Part shown: in pieces, positions 6,854 through 16,207 of the stretch
Layout of the letters: every line of letters starts with the position of its first letter
How positions within the stretch are numbered: the first letter of the stretch is position 1
NCBI GenBank assembly: GCA_965116965.1
Contig: OZ220743.1
Location: 1,798,001 to 1,862,000 of the forward strand
Length of the DNA stretch: 64,000 nt
Direction of reading: 5' to 3'
From: Aldehydirespirator sp965116965
GTDB taxonomy: Bacteria > Actinomycetota > Acidimicrobiia > Acidimicrobiales > Aldehydirespiratoraceae
Notes under the pieces: model-generated
Database searches by the model: none
What the model saw: only the letters and a program-made list of their open reading frames with translations
Told to the model about the DNA's origin: nothing
Position numbers and translations under genes: made by a program

Positions 6854-9073
6854 ATGGCAGACGACTCGCCCGAGATGACCGGACCCGAGCCGTCGGTCGC
6901 CGATCTGGCGGGGGCGATCCTCGAAGAGGAGGCCAGGCGCCGGGCCGAGCAGGCCGAGCGCGACGCCGTGACCGTCCTTCCCGACGACCTGCTGCCGGGT
7001 GTGGGCGACGAGCCCATGACCCTGCGCGAGGGTTTGAGGGCCGGCGGCAGGGCCACCGTGCTCATCATGTTCCTGCTGGCCTTCATGGACGAGATGCCCC
7101 GAGCCGTCCGGGTGCTCGCCCCCGACATACAGGACTCGCTCAACATCAGCGACACCGTGCTGTTCGGGATACTCGGCTTCGGCGGCGTGACCCTGGTGCT
7201 GGGCGCGGTTCCCATGGCCGCCCTCGCCGACCGGGTGAAGCGGGTGGCCATCGTTCCGGTGGCGTCGGCCTTCTGGGGTGTGACCGCGTTCCTGAGCGGC
7301 CTGATCGTCAACCCCTTCCAGCTGTTCCTCACCAACGCGGGTACCGGATTCGGCCAGGCCTACCGCATTCCGGTGTCGAACTCGCTGCTGGTGGACACCT
7401 ACCCGATCCCGGCTCGGAGCCGGATCTTCGCGCTGGAGGGTCTCGGCCGGCCCGCCGGCCAGCTCCTGGGCCCTCTGATGATCGGGGGCATTGCTGCGCT
7501 GGTGGGAGGAGACGAGCCCTGGCGAGCCGCCTTCTTCGCCGTCGCGGTCGGTCCGGTGGTGGCCGCCATCGTGTCGGCCCTGGTGCTGCGCGAGCCACCC
7601 AGAGGCCGTTTCGAGAAGGAGGCGGTCTTCGGTGACGAACGGGTCCAGGTCGAGGAGCTGCCGGTGTCGATCGGCACCGCCTTCGCCCGACTCCGCAAGA
7701 TCAAGACCTTCTACTTCCTGTCCAGCGGGGTGGGCGTCCTCGGCTTCGCCCTCATCGCCGTCCCCATCCAGTTCAACCTCCTGCTCGAGGACAAGTACGC
7801 CATGGGGCCCTTCGAGCGGGGCGTTGTCGAGTCCCTCATCTGGGTGGCCGCCCTGATCGGCCTGCCCGTGGCCGGACGGCTGTTCGACCGGGGGTTCCGT
7901 CGCGACCCGGCCGCCATGATGCGTCTGGCGGGCGTGCTCGTGATGGCGACCGGCGTGATCTACGCGGTGGCCCTCCCCATAAGGATCCTCGGCGGGCTGG
8001 TCGCGCTGATGGCCTTGGCGCAGACCCTGATCTCGATGGCGTTCGTGGCGGCTCCCTCGGTGATCGCGGCGGTGTCGCCCTATCGCATCCGGGCCCAGGC
8101 CTTCGCCCTGCTGCCGGTGTTCATATTCCTGATGGGCGGCTTCTTCGGCGGCTTGATCGTGGGCCAGCTCTCCGACGCCTACAACGAGCGCACCGCCATG
8201 CTGGTGGCCGCTCCACCGGCCGCGCTGATCGGCGGCGCCCTGATCGCCTACGGCAGCCGCTTCATCCGCGTCGACATCTCGCGGTCGGTCGAGGAGCTGC
8301 TCGAGGAGCGGGAGGAGCAGCAGCGAGCCGCGGCCGATCCTGCCTCCGTGCCCGCCCTTCAGGTTCACAACCTCGACTTCGCCTACGGCAGCGTGCAGGT
8401 GCTGTTCGACGTGTCCTTCGAGGTGGCCCGGGGCGAGGTGCTGGCGCTGCTGGGCACCAACGGTGCAGGCAAGTCCACCCTGCTGCGGGCCGTCAGCGGG
8501 CTCGGCATCCCCGATCGGGGCGTAGTGAGGCTCGGGGGCCGCACCATCACCTACGCAGAGGCCGAGGACCGTTTCGCCGCCGGGCTGGTGCAGCTCAGAG
8601 GAGGGGAGGGGGTCTTCGACGAACTCTCGGTCGCCGACAACCTCATAGCCTCGGTGCTGGCGTCTCCTCTGAGCGACGCCGAGGCCGCGGCCCGGGCCGA
8701 GCGGGCGTTGAGCCTGTTCCCGGCTCTGGCCGAGCGCACCAGCCTCGCGGCCCGCGACCTGTCGGGCGGGCAGCAGCAGATGCTGGCGCTGGCCATGGCC
8801 CTGATGCACGAGCCCGAGGTGCTGCTCATCGACGAACTCAGCCTGGGGCTCGCTCCGGTCGTGGTGCAGGAGCTCCTCGGGGTGGTGGAGAGTCTGCGCG
8901 AGGCGGGGCAGACGATGGTCATCGTCGAACAGTCGCTCAATGTCGCCCTGGCCTTCGCCGACCGGGCCATCTTCATGGAGAAGGGCCGGATCCGGTTCGA
9001 GGGCTCGGCCCAGGAGCTGGCCGAGCGCGACGATCTGGCCCGGGCGGTGTTCCTGGGAGGCGAGGGCGGATGA
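6854..9073 (+). CDS. MFS permease fused to LivF-type ABC ATPase
   Basis: 739 residues; the ATG follows GAGGGAGA. Residues 1-60 are a charged N-terminus. About 60-490 are a 12-helix major facilitator domain (for example the loop ADRVKRVAIVPVASAFWGV), linked by a charged helix to an ABC ATPase at about 505-739: Walker A GTNGAGKST near 533, LSGGQQ near 635, Walker B VLLIDELSLGLAP. The ATPase part is closest to LivF by its EGVFDELSVADNL and SLGLAP features (family knowledge). The gene lies 46 bp before the LivH-LivM-LivG fusion, which lacks its own LivF, so it probably supplies the second ATPase. What the MFS part carries is unknown; fusion of the two transporter classes is unusual. Confidence 0.9.
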   Translation: MADDSPEMTGPEPSVADLAGAILEEEARRRAEQAERDAVTVLPDDLLPGVGDEPMTLREGLRAGGRATVLIMFLLAFMDEMPRAVRVLAPDIQDSLNISDTVLFGILGFGGVTLVLGAVPMAALADRVKRVAIVPVASAFWGVTAFLSGLIVNPFQLFLTNAGTGFGQAYRIPVSNSLLVDTYPIPARSRIFALEGLGRPAGQLLGPLMIGGIAALVGGDEPWRAAFFAVAVGPVVAAIVSALVLREPPRGRFEKEAVFGDERVQVEELPVSIGTAFARLRKIKTFYFLSSGVGVLGFALIAVPIQFNLLLEDKYAMGPFERGVVESLIWVAALIGLPVAGRLFDRGFRRDPAAMMRLAGVLVMATGVIYAVALPIRILGGLVALMALAQTLISMAFVAAPSVIAAVSPYRIRAQAFALLPVFIFLMGGFFGGLIVGQLSDAYNERTAMLVAAPPAALIGGALIAYGSRFIRVDISRSVEELLEEREEQQRAAADPASVPALQVHNLDFAYGSVQVLFDVSFEVARGEVLALLGTNGAGKSTLLRAVSGLGIPDRGVVRLGGRTITYAEAEDRFAAGLVQLRGGEGVFDELSVADNLIASVLASPLSDAEAAARAERALSLFPALAERTSLAARDLSGGQQQMLALAMALMHEPEVLLIDELSLGLAPVVVQELLGVVESLREAGQTMVIVEQSLNVALAFADRAIFMEKGRIRFEGSAQELAERDDLARAVFLGGEGG

Positions 9074-9119
9074 CCGCGCCCGGCCTCAGTGGCCGCAAGA
9101 GGCCGGGGACTGAGGGCTC

Positions 9120-12020
9120 GTGATCGAGTTCCTCGGCATCACGGCCGGCCAGCAATCGCTGATGCTGGGCCTGGTGACGGGCCTCACCTACGCGGCCTTC
9201 GCGGCCGGGTTCGTGCTGATCTACCGCTCCACCGGCGTGCTCAACTTCGCCCACGGCGAGGTCGGAGCGTTCGGCGTGGCTCTGTTCGTGCTGCTGCTGG
9301 CCCAGTACGGCTTGAACTGGTGGCTGTCGTTCGTGCTCGCCCTGGCGGCCTGCGCGGCCATCGGCATGGCCATCGAGTTGATCGTGATCAGGCGGCTCTT
9401 CGCGTCGCCCCGCCTCGTAGTGCTGATCGCCACCATCGGCGTGGGCCAGATAGTGCTCTTCGCCAAGTTCAACCTTCCGAGCGTGGTCGCACCGGGTCCG
9501 ATCCCGGCGCCGTTCAAGGCGACATGGACGCCTACCGACCATCTCCGCCTCCAGGCCCGCGAATTGGTGGTGCTGGCCGTGGTCCCGGTGCTGATCGCCG
9601 CTCTGGCCTGGTTCATCTCGCGCACCCGCTTCGGGCTGGCCGTCCGCGCCTCGGCCTCCAATGCCGACACCGCTCGGGTGTACGGCACTTCGCCCCGCCG
9701 GACCTCGACGATCGTGTGGACCATCTCGGGGGCGTTCGCGGCGGCCACCGCCATCTTCCTGGCGCCCTTGCAGGGCATCAACTCGGCCCAGGCCGGGACC
9801 GCGGCCATTGCCGAGCCGCTGCTGCTGCGGGTGCTGGTGGTGTCGTTGCTGGCCCGCATGCGCTCGCTTCCCGGAACGCTGGCCGGCGGGGTGACAGTCG
9901 GCGTGGTCGAGGCGCTCATCCGCAGCAACGTGGACTCGGCCAACCGCTCGGTGGTGGACGTGTACCTGTTCCTGGCCGTGCTGGTGGTGGTTCTGCTGGT
10001 GATACGCAGCACCGGCGAGCAGGAATCCTGGTCGCTCGCTCCCCGGGTGCGGGCCATCCCGAGCCGCCTGGAGTCGCTGTGGTGGGTCCGCCGTCTGAAC
10101 ACTCTGGGGTTCGTGGCCCTCTTCGGGTTCTTCGCCCTTCTGGGCCTGACCCTCTCCACCAACAGCTCGCTGTTCACCTGGACCAGCATCGTGCTGTTCG
10201 CCATGGTGGTGCTGTCGATGACCGTGCTGACCGGCTGGGCCGGACAGCTGTCTCTCGGCCAGTTCGCCTTCGTCGGTCTCGGGGGGCTGACCGTTCTCGG
10301 GTTGACCCAGGGCAATGACATCCCCGTGCCCTTCGACCTGTTCGACCTGTCGCTGGACCTGCCGTGGGCGCTGGCCATGGCGGTGGCCACCGCGGTGGGA
10401 GTCCTGGTCGCAGTGATCGTCGGGCTGCCCGCGCTCCGGGTGCGGGGCCTGTTCCTGGCCGTGACCACCCTCGCGTTCGCGGTGGCCTCGGCGACCTGGT
10501 TGTTCTTGCAGGACTTCTTCACCGGGGGCACGACCTTCCCCCGGCCGGCCGACAAGCCGGTCCTCGACGTCGGCCCGATCCATGTGGACTTCGCGGCCTC
10601 GCGCAAGAACTACTACTTCCTGTGCCTGGCCTCGCTGGCGGTGGCGGCCGCAGTGGTCGCCCGGCTGCGTCGCACCGGTATCGGGCGGTCGTGGATCGCG
10701 GTGCGCGACAACGAGGAGATGGCCGCGGCGTCCACCGTGTCGCCGACCCGGATGAAGCTGACGGCCTTCGGCGTGGCCGGAGGCATCGCGGCCTTCTCCG
10801 GCGGACTGCTCGTGACCCTGGTGCCCTCGCTTCAGCCCGACACGCTGTTCCGAGCCGGCGAATCGATCGTGGTGGTGGCCACCGCCATCATCGGCGGCCT
10901 CGGCTCGGTGGCCGGCCCCATCCTAGGGGCCCTGTGGGTCCGGGGAATCCCCCAGGTCATTCCCGAGGAGCTCGACGACCTCGTGCGGCTGCTGACCAGC
11001 AGCATCGGCCTGCTGGTGCTGCTCATGTACTTCCCCGGCGGCCTGCTTCAGATCCTCTACAGCATCCGGGACAAGCTGCTCGAGCGCGCCGACCGCAAGA
11101 TGGGGGAACGGGAGGCTGCGGCCGGCGCGGCGCCCTCGCCCGTCGACGAAGCCCCGGAGGAGCCGGAGCCGGGCAGGCCCCGTTCGCCGGTGATGAGGGG
11201 CCCCGCTCCGGCTGCGACCGGACCGGGGCCGGCGCTCCAGACCAGGGACGTGTCGGTGCGCTTCGGCGGCAACACCGCGGTCGACCATGTCTCGGTGCAT
11301 GTCGACCACGGCGAGCTGGTGGGCCTGATCGGGACCAACGGCGCGGGCAAGTCCACCCTGCTCAACGCCATCAGCGGCTTCGTTCCCGCTGAGGGGCGAG
11401 TCCTTGTGCTCGGAACGGACGTAACTGCCCGGCGGTCGCCGGCCCGCCACGCCCGCGGCTTGGGCCGGGGCTTCCAGGGCGCCCGCATCTATCCGGGCCT
11501 CACGGTGCGCGAGTCGCTGATGGTCGCCCTCGAGGCTCGGTCGCACTCGCGCCTGGTGGCGTCGATGGCCGGGCTGCCGCCGTCACCCGGCCAGGAGAGG
11601 ACCAAGCGGGCCGAGGCCGACGAGATCATCGACTACATGGGCCTGACCCGCTACGCGGATCACTTCGTGGCCACGCTGTCGACCGGCACCCGCCGCATCG
11701 TGGAACTCTCCAGTCTGATGGCAGTCAACGCCCGCGTGCTCCTGCTGGACGAGCCGACAGGCGGGGTGGCCCAGCGCGAGGCCGAGGCGTTTGGCCCGCT
11801 CATCAAGCAGGTGCAGGCCGAGTTGGGTGCCTCGGTGATCGTCATCGAGCACGACATGCCGCTGGTGATGGGGATCAGTGACCGCGTCTACTGCCTGGAG
11901 GCGGGCGCGGTGATCGCCGAGGGATCCCCCGATCAGGTCCGCCGGGACCCGCTGGTGATCGCCAGCTACCTCGGCACGTCCGACCAGGCCATAGGCCGCT
12001 CCGGGCCCTCCGGGCGCTAG
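9120..12020 (+). CDS. LivH-LivM-LivG fusion: two permease domains and an ATPase
   Basis: 966 residues with a GTG start. About 1-290 is LivH-like (LTYAAFAAGFVLIYRSTGVL, NFAHGE). About 320-640 is LivM-like (GWAGQLSLGQFAFVGLGG, LPALRVRGLFLAVTTLAFA). A Pro/Ala-rich linker follows, then LivG-like ATPase at about 700-966 with Walker A GTNGAGKST near 738, a variant signature LSTGTRR and Walker B VLLLDEP. With the upstream MFS-LivF protein and the two lipoproteins this completes a branched-chain amino-acid-type (HAAT) importer on two membrane polypeptides. Part of the LivM coding region is repeated as a relic at 16864-17482. Confidence 0.92.
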   Translation: MIEFLGITAGQQSLMLGLVTGLTYAAFAAGFVLIYRSTGVLNFAHGEVGAFGVALFVLLLAQYGLNWWLSFVLALAACAAIGMAIELIVIRRLFASPRLVVLIATIGVGQIVLFAKFNLPSVVAPGPIPAPFKATWTPTDHLRLQARELVVLAVVPVLIAALAWFISRTRFGLAVRASASNADTARVYGTSPRRTSTIVWTISGAFAAATAIFLAPLQGINSAQAGTAAIAEPLLLRVLVVSLLARMRSLPGTLAGGVTVGVVEALIRSNVDSANRSVVDVYLFLAVLVVVLLVIRSTGEQESWSLAPRVRAIPSRLESLWWVRRLNTLGFVALFGFFALLGLTLSTNSSLFTWTSIVLFAMVVLSMTVLTGWAGQLSLGQFAFVGLGGLTVLGLTQGNDIPVPFDLFDLSLDLPWALAMAVATAVGVLVAVIVGLPALRVRGLFLAVTTLAFAVASATWLFLQDFFTGGTTFPRPADKPVLDVGPIHVDFAASRKNYYFLCLASLAVAAAVVARLRRTGIGRSWIAVRDNEEMAAASTVSPTRMKLTAFGVAGGIAAFSGGLLVTLVPSLQPDTLFRAGESIVVVATAIIGGLGSVAGPILGALWVRGIPQVIPEELDDLVRLLTSSIGLLVLLMYFPGGLLQILYSIRDKLLERADRKMGEREAAAGAAPSPVDEAPEEPEPGRPRSPVMRGPAPAATGPGPALQTRDVSVRFGGNTAVDHVSVHVDHGELVGLIGTNGAGKSTLLNAISGFVPAEGRVLVLGTDVTARRSPARHARGLGRGFQGARIYPGLTVRESLMVALEARSHSRLVASMAGLPPSPGQERTKRAEADEIIDYMGLTRYADHFVATLSTGTRRIVELSSLMAVNARVLLLDEPTGGVAQREAEAFGPLIKQVQAELGASVIVIEHDMPLVMGISDRVYCLEAGAVIAEGSPDQVRRDPLVIASYLGTSDQAIGRSGPSGR

Positions 12021-12113
12021 GGACCGCCCGCCGCTCCCTAGACGCGAGCCGTGCTAGGGGGCGGTGCAGCCGCCACCCCCGGCAGGTTCCGTCAAGGACC
12101 GCAGCGGGCGTGC

Positions 12114-13109
12114 ATGACAGACTTGGCCTTGATGACGCAGTTCTCCGGCGTGCTGGCGCAAGCCGACAGCGAGGCGCTGCTCCACGACGAGTTGACGAGC
12201 GGCGACTGGATCAAGGCCGGGATCGTGCTGGTCGGCACCGTGGTGCTGGCGATATCGGTGTCGAAGATCCTGCGCCGAACTGTGTCCCGCGGCATCGGGC
12301 ACGGCTTCGCGGCCATCCTGACGTCGCGCTTCCTGGGCTACGCCGTGTTCGTCATCGGTCTGTCTTACGCGCTGACCGTGCTCGGGGTGCGGGTGGGCCC
12401 GCTGCTCGGCGCGCTAGGGCTCGGCGGTCTGGTTCTCGCGCTGGCCCTCCAGGGGGTGGTCGGCAACTTCGTCTCGTCGCTGATCCTGCAGGCCCGCCGG
12501 CCCTACACGGTGGGCGACACCGTCGAGCTTGACGGGCGCCTGGGCGTCGTGGTGGACATCGACTCCCGCACCACTCAGATACGCGGCCTCGACGGCACCC
12601 ACATCCGCATCCCCAACGCCAACGTGGCCGCGGCCACCATCGTCAACCTCACCCGGGAAGAGGTCAGGCGCAGTTCGCTGGCCGTGGGTGTGGCCTACGA
12701 CACCGACTTGCAGGAGGCGACCGACGCCATCTACGAGGCTCTAGACCGTGTGCCCAGGGTGCTGGCGGACCCTGAGCCCGCGGTGAACCTCGACGGTTTC
12801 GGTGACTCCAGCATCGGGCTCAACGTGCTCTACTGGCATGCCAGCGACGTCCCCTCCGAGTTGGCCGCCCGCCACGATCTGCTGCTGGCCATCCACCAGG
12901 CGTTCGCAGCCTCCTCCATCACCATCGCCTTCCCGCAGGTGACGGTGTGGAGCGGCCAGCCGAGGCCCGACCGGCTGTACGGCGGCGAGGTGTCCGAGGT
13001 GCGTACGCCCTATCCCGGCTTGGACCAGCCCGAGGAGGGGAGGGAGCGCCGCGGACCGCAGTGGCGCCTTCCCGGGCGACGCACGGCTGACCGCCGCTCG
13101 GAGTCGTAG
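12114..13109 (+). CDS. MscS-family small mechanosensitive channel
   Basis: 331 residues from the ATG at 12114; the open frame before it is unlikely to be coding. Three N-terminal membrane helices, including the Gly/Ala-rich pore helix GLGGLVLALALQGVVGNFVS, then the MscS beta domain (RRPYTVGDTVELDGRLG) and an alpha/beta C-terminal domain, ending in a charged tail. Such channels release solutes on hypo-osmotic shock. It follows the importer by 93 bp. The last 82 codons are repeated at 17483-17728. Confidence 0.9.
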   Translation: MTDLALMTQFSGVLAQADSEALLHDELTSGDWIKAGIVLVGTVVLAISVSKILRRTVSRGIGHGFAAILTSRFLGYAVFVIGLSYALTVLGVRVGPLLGALGLGGLVLALALQGVVGNFVSSLILQARRPYTVGDTVELDGRLGVVVDIDSRTTQIRGLDGTHIRIPNANVAAATIVNLTREEVRRSSLAVGVAYDTDLQEATDAIYEALDRVPRVLADPEPAVNLDGFGDSSIGLNVLYWHASDVPSELAARHDLLLAIHQAFAASSITIAFPQVTVWSGQPRPDRLYGGEVSEVRTPYPGLDQPEEGRERRGPQWRLPGRRTADRRSES

Positions 13110-13196
13110 CCTCGGCCGGAGCAGGGCTCAGCCGGCCGGGCTACGGGTGCTCTGGCTGGCGCCGAGGTGGGTGAGGCGCACGAGGTTCGACGGCGA

Positions 13197-13286
13197 TTGC
13201 ACCGCTCAGTGCGGATGTGATATGTTCGCCTCGGCACGGCCATTCTGGATATGCGGATACCTGTATGTTTGCGAGTTGCCGTGCTG
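13197..13286 (+). promoter_or_regulatory. Promoter and structured 5' leader of secreted protein A
   Basis: -35 TTGCAC (13197) and -10 TATGTT (13221) with an 18-nt spacer. The predicted transcript starts about 13232, at the first base of a 9-bp stem CGGCACGGC / GCCGTGCTG (13278-13286). The same stem is found before the paralogue at 17976-17984 / 18023-18031, where a C-to-T change leaves a G-U pair. A second small hairpin (GGCG / TGCC) follows. Structure is therefore kept while sequence drifts. Confidence 0.5.
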
Positions 13287-13340
13287 AGGGAACTGGCGTT
13301 CGGCAGAGTGCCTCGCACAGAAGGGCAGCCACAGTGAGGA

Positions 13341-15398
13341 TTGAGCGCACACATTCGGAGTACCGTCCTGCCGGCAGCAAGGCAACGGGGGGGGGGGTGG
13401 ACGTCTTCCGCCTGTCTCCTGCTGGCTGCGTTGGTCGCCGCGCTGGTCCCCCCGCTGCCGGCGCTGGCCCAGGACGTCGGTGATGCGGGACCGCTAGCCG
13501 GGTTCACCCTGGTGGACGCCTCCGACCAGAGTGTGCTGGCCACGCTCAGCGACGGGGCGAGCGTGGAACTGGCCGACCCGGACGGCGGCAGCTACGGGAT
13601 CCGCGCCGACCTGGCCGGCGGCGAGACGGTCGGCAGCGTGAGCCTGGCGCTGAGCGGGGCCAAGACGGTTTCCCGGACGGAGAACCTGGTGCCGTACTCG
13701 CTGTACGGGGATCACCGCGACGGCGGGGCGAGGAGGCTGAACGGCGAGGCTCTGCCCGCGGGCGCCTACACGTTGACGGCTGCCGCCTACGCGGGCAGGA
13801 GTCTGGGCGGCGACCGGTTGGGCGCCATGGAGGTCTCGTTCACGATCACGAAGGCCGACTCGGCGCCGGAGGTGGTCGAGGATCCCGACGGCACCCGCGA
13901 GGGCGCGGTGTCGCTGGGCGAGCAGTCGCCCGACAGGGGGCGGCAGTTCTTCTACGACAAGTCCCTGGACCGCGCAGCCGGCGACGGGGTGGACTACTAC
14001 ACCTTCAGCACCGCCGGCCGCTACACGCTGGGCCTCGGGGTGCGCGACCAGACCATCGACCTGGACTCCTGGCTGGAGGACTCCGACGGCAACACCGTCG
14101 CGCAGTCGGGTCCGCCGATCGATCCCAGCAAGGACCAGACCATCGAGTGGCTCAAGGCAACCATCGACGCCGGCACCTACTACATCAAGGTCGAGGCCGC
14201 CGAGGACGGCGCCACGGGCTACTACCTGCGCTTCGGGCTGGCAGCGGCGCCCGCGCCCGTGGAGCCGCGCCAGCCGGAGTTCCCGCCGGCGCCTCCGGGC
14301 GCGCCCCATGCGCTGCTGGCGGCGGCCTCCCACGATTCGGTGCAGCTGCTGTGGCAGGCCCCCGACGACGACACCGTCACCGGCTACCAGGTGCTGCGCC
14401 GCGAAGTCGACGCGGACTTGCCCCAAGAGATGGCCGTGCTGGTCGAGGACACCGGCAGCACCGACACGCAGTACACCGACAACTCCGTGTCGGCCGAGAC
14501 CGCCTACGAGTACCAGGTCAAGGCCATCAACGGCTCGGGCGCCGGCGAAGGCTCGGACACCCACCAGGTGACGACGCCCAGCGACCCCGACCAGGAGGAT
14601 GACAGGCCGATTCTCCCGCAGTCGCGGCAGACGGAACTGTGGTCGGCCACCCTGACAGTCGCGCGCAGCGGCCAGCTGGGATGCTTCGACAACGGTCATC
14701 GGCTGTCCAGTTCCGATTGTCGCAACAGCAACGTCCTGAGCGACAACACCTTCACCTACGACGGCACCACCTATACGATCAGGAGCCTCTACACCGCGGC
14801 CGTGACCGGCTTCTACACCGACGACAACGGCGACCGCGTCGACGTCCTCGACAGGAGGATCTTCCTCTACCTCGACAAGGACCTGGCCGACAACACAATC
14901 CAGCTGGTTCTGCACGTCGGCAATGAGGCGCTCCCCTTCTGGTCGGCAAGAATCCCCCAAAGGATCGACACAACAAAAACTGTGACAACACTCGTACCTG
15001 ACAGGCGAGGCAGGGAGTTCCTGGACACCGGCATCAACTGGACCGAGGGCCAGCAGGTCAACCTGCGGATCGTGCACGATCATGACGCCGGCCCCACCCT
15101 CAATCCCGTCCGCAATTTCAGGGCCCACGGGGGGAGCGGAACCGTGACTCTGCGGTGGTCGATCCCCGCCGATCTAGGGAAGATGATACGGGATTGCAGC
15201 AGGGGTGACCTGCGCTATGAGATCTCCAGGGCCCACATCGTGCACACGGTGGACAGCATCAACACCATCCGCTTCACGGAGAACTCGGTACCAATCGGCA
15301 CTTGGAATTACACCATAGAGCCGGTGTGCGAGATTGACAATCAGCCATTTAGTACAGATCTTACGGAAATTGTGACATTGCAGGTCACCGTCAGCTAG
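13341..15398 (+). CDS. Secreted repeat/FN3 protein A with out-of-frame ancestral start
   Basis: The body encodes a signal peptide (LLLAALVAALVPPLPALAQ), one about 115-residue AGFTLVDASDQSVLA domain, a pre-peptidase-like domain (DYYTFSTAGRYTLGLGV, GTYYIKVEA), an FN3 domain (about residues 325-420) and an unassigned C-terminal region. Exported by Sec; role unknown. Comparison with the paralogue at 18079 places the original start at GTG 13334, preceded by an AGAAGG-like site, but the G11 tract at 13387-13397 puts that start one base out of frame with the signal peptide. The listed start is the TTG at 13341 in the body frame, which lacks a ribosome site. The 3' end overlaps the convergent TauE gene by 4 bp. 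Confidence 0.75.
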   Translation: MSAHIRSTVLPAARQRGGGWTSSACLLLAALVAALVPPLPALAQDVGDAGPLAGFTLVDASDQSVLATLSDGASVELADPDGGSYGIRADLAGGETVGSVSLALSGAKTVSRTENLVPYSLYGDHRDGGARRLNGEALPAGAYTLTAAAYAGRSLGGDRLGAMEVSFTITKADSAPEVVEDPDGTREGAVSLGEQSPDRGRQFFYDKSLDRAAGDGVDYYTFSTAGRYTLGLGVRDQTIDLDSWLEDSDGNTVAQSGPPIDPSKDQTIEWLKATIDAGTYYIKVEAAEDGATGYYLRFGLAAAPAPVEPRQPEFPPAPPGAPHALLAAASHDSVQLLWQAPDDDTVTGYQVLRREVDADLPQEMAVLVEDTGSTDTQYTDNSVSAETAYEYQVKAINGSGAGEGSDTHQVTTPSDPDQEDDRPILPQSRQTELWSATLTVARSGQLGCFDNGHRLSSSDCRNSNVLSDNTFTYDGTTYTIRSLYTAAVTGFYTDDNGDRVDVLDRRIFLYLDKDLADNTIQLVLHVGNEALPFWSARIPQRIDTTKTVTTLVPDRRGREFLDTGINWTEGQQVNLRIVHDHDAGPTLNPVRNFRAHGGSGTVTLRWSIPADLGKMIRDCSRGDLRYEISRAHIVHTVDSINTIRFTENSVPIGTWNYTIEPVCEIDNQPFSTDLTEIVTLQVTVS
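13387..13397 (+). repeat. Homopolymeric G11 tract
   Basis: Eleven consecutive G residues between the ancestral GTG start and the signal peptide of secreted protein A. The paralogue has only six G at the equivalent place and is in frame. G10 or G13 would restore the frame from GTG 13334. Confidence 0.85.
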
Positions 15399-16138
15399 CC
15401 GGTGAAGGCCCGGACCACGAGGGTCACCCCGGAAGCCGCGAGCAGCAACAGTACGGCCCGGTCGAACTGGGGACCCGACAATCTGGCTCGGAGGTACTCC
15501 CCGGCGGGCAGGACGGCCAGTACCGGCCCGAGTCCCACCGCGGCCGCCACCAGGCGGTCGCTGCTGTAGGCGCCGATCGACGCCAAGGTGGTGATCTGGG
15601 CGGCGCCGGCCAGCAGGAACAGCACCGCCAGCGAGAAGATGTAGGCGTCGCGGGGCAGCCGGTAGGCGTACAGCCACGACCCGATGATGGGACCCGACAC
15701 GCCGACAGCGCCCTGCATCAATCCCGTCACCGCGCCCACGAAGGGCGAGGCTCGCCGTCCCACCGACGGCGACACAGTCACCTCCTCGAACCACAGGGAC
15801 CTGACCACGAACAGCAGCACCGTGGCCGCCAGCACGAGAAGCAGGGGCCTCTCGGGCGCGGAGACCAGAATGAACGCGCCGAACACCGCACCCACAGCCG
15901 ATGTCGCCGACAGGACGACCACATCGCGGGATTCGGAGCGGGCGTGGCGGGTGCGCCAGCCGACGAGGAGGTTGGCCACGGCGTTGGGCAGGGTCACGAC
16001 CACGACCGCGGTCTCCACCCCCACCACTGCGGCCACGATCGGGATGGCGATCAGCGGGTAGCCGAGCCCGGTGGCGCTCTTGGCCAGCATGGCCAGCGCG
16101 GAGGCCACGCCGACGATTATCAGCTCAGTTGTGCTCAT
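15395..16138 (-). CDS. TauE/SafE-family membrane permease A
   Basis: 247 residues, about 8 hydrophobic helices in the two-half TauE/SafE pattern (GLGYPLIAIPIVAAVVGVET near the N-terminus; GLMQGAVGVSGPIIGSW in the second half). The family exports sulfonates, sulfite or other organic anions; the substrate here is unknown. It is a near-identical paralogue of 22061-22804 and arose from the tandem duplication. It probably forms one unit with the upstream cupin and SnoaL genes on the same strand. Confidence 0.88.
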   Translation of the reverse strand: MSTTELIIVGVASALAMLAKSATGLGYPLIAIPIVAAVVGVETAVVVVTLPNAVANLLVGWRTRHARSESRDVVVLSATSAVGAVFGAFILVSAPERPLLLVLAATVLLFVVRSLWFEEVTVSPSVGRRASPFVGAVTGLMQGAVGVSGPIIGSWLYAYRLPRDAYIFSLAVLFLLAGAAQITTLASIGAYSSDRLVAAAVGLGPVLAVLPAGEYLRARLSGPQFDRAVLLLLAASGVTLVVRAFTG

Positions 16139-16207
16139 CTACGGTGCGCTCCGAGCGGAGCCGACCCGGGAACGCATTGACGCCGACCACGATCAACTCC
16201 GCGGTGC

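Noticed and set aside
6548..8809. 753-codon minus-strand open frame
   Set aside because: Antisense to the MFS-LivF gene; His/Gln/Gly-rich composition and no domain.
9221..10606. Two long minus-strand frames opposite LivH/LivM
   Set aside because: Shadow frames of a gene with clear permease and ATPase motifs.
13494..15128. 544-codon minus-strand frame
   Set aside because: Antisense to secreted protein A; Gly/Val-rich shadow with no signal or domain.
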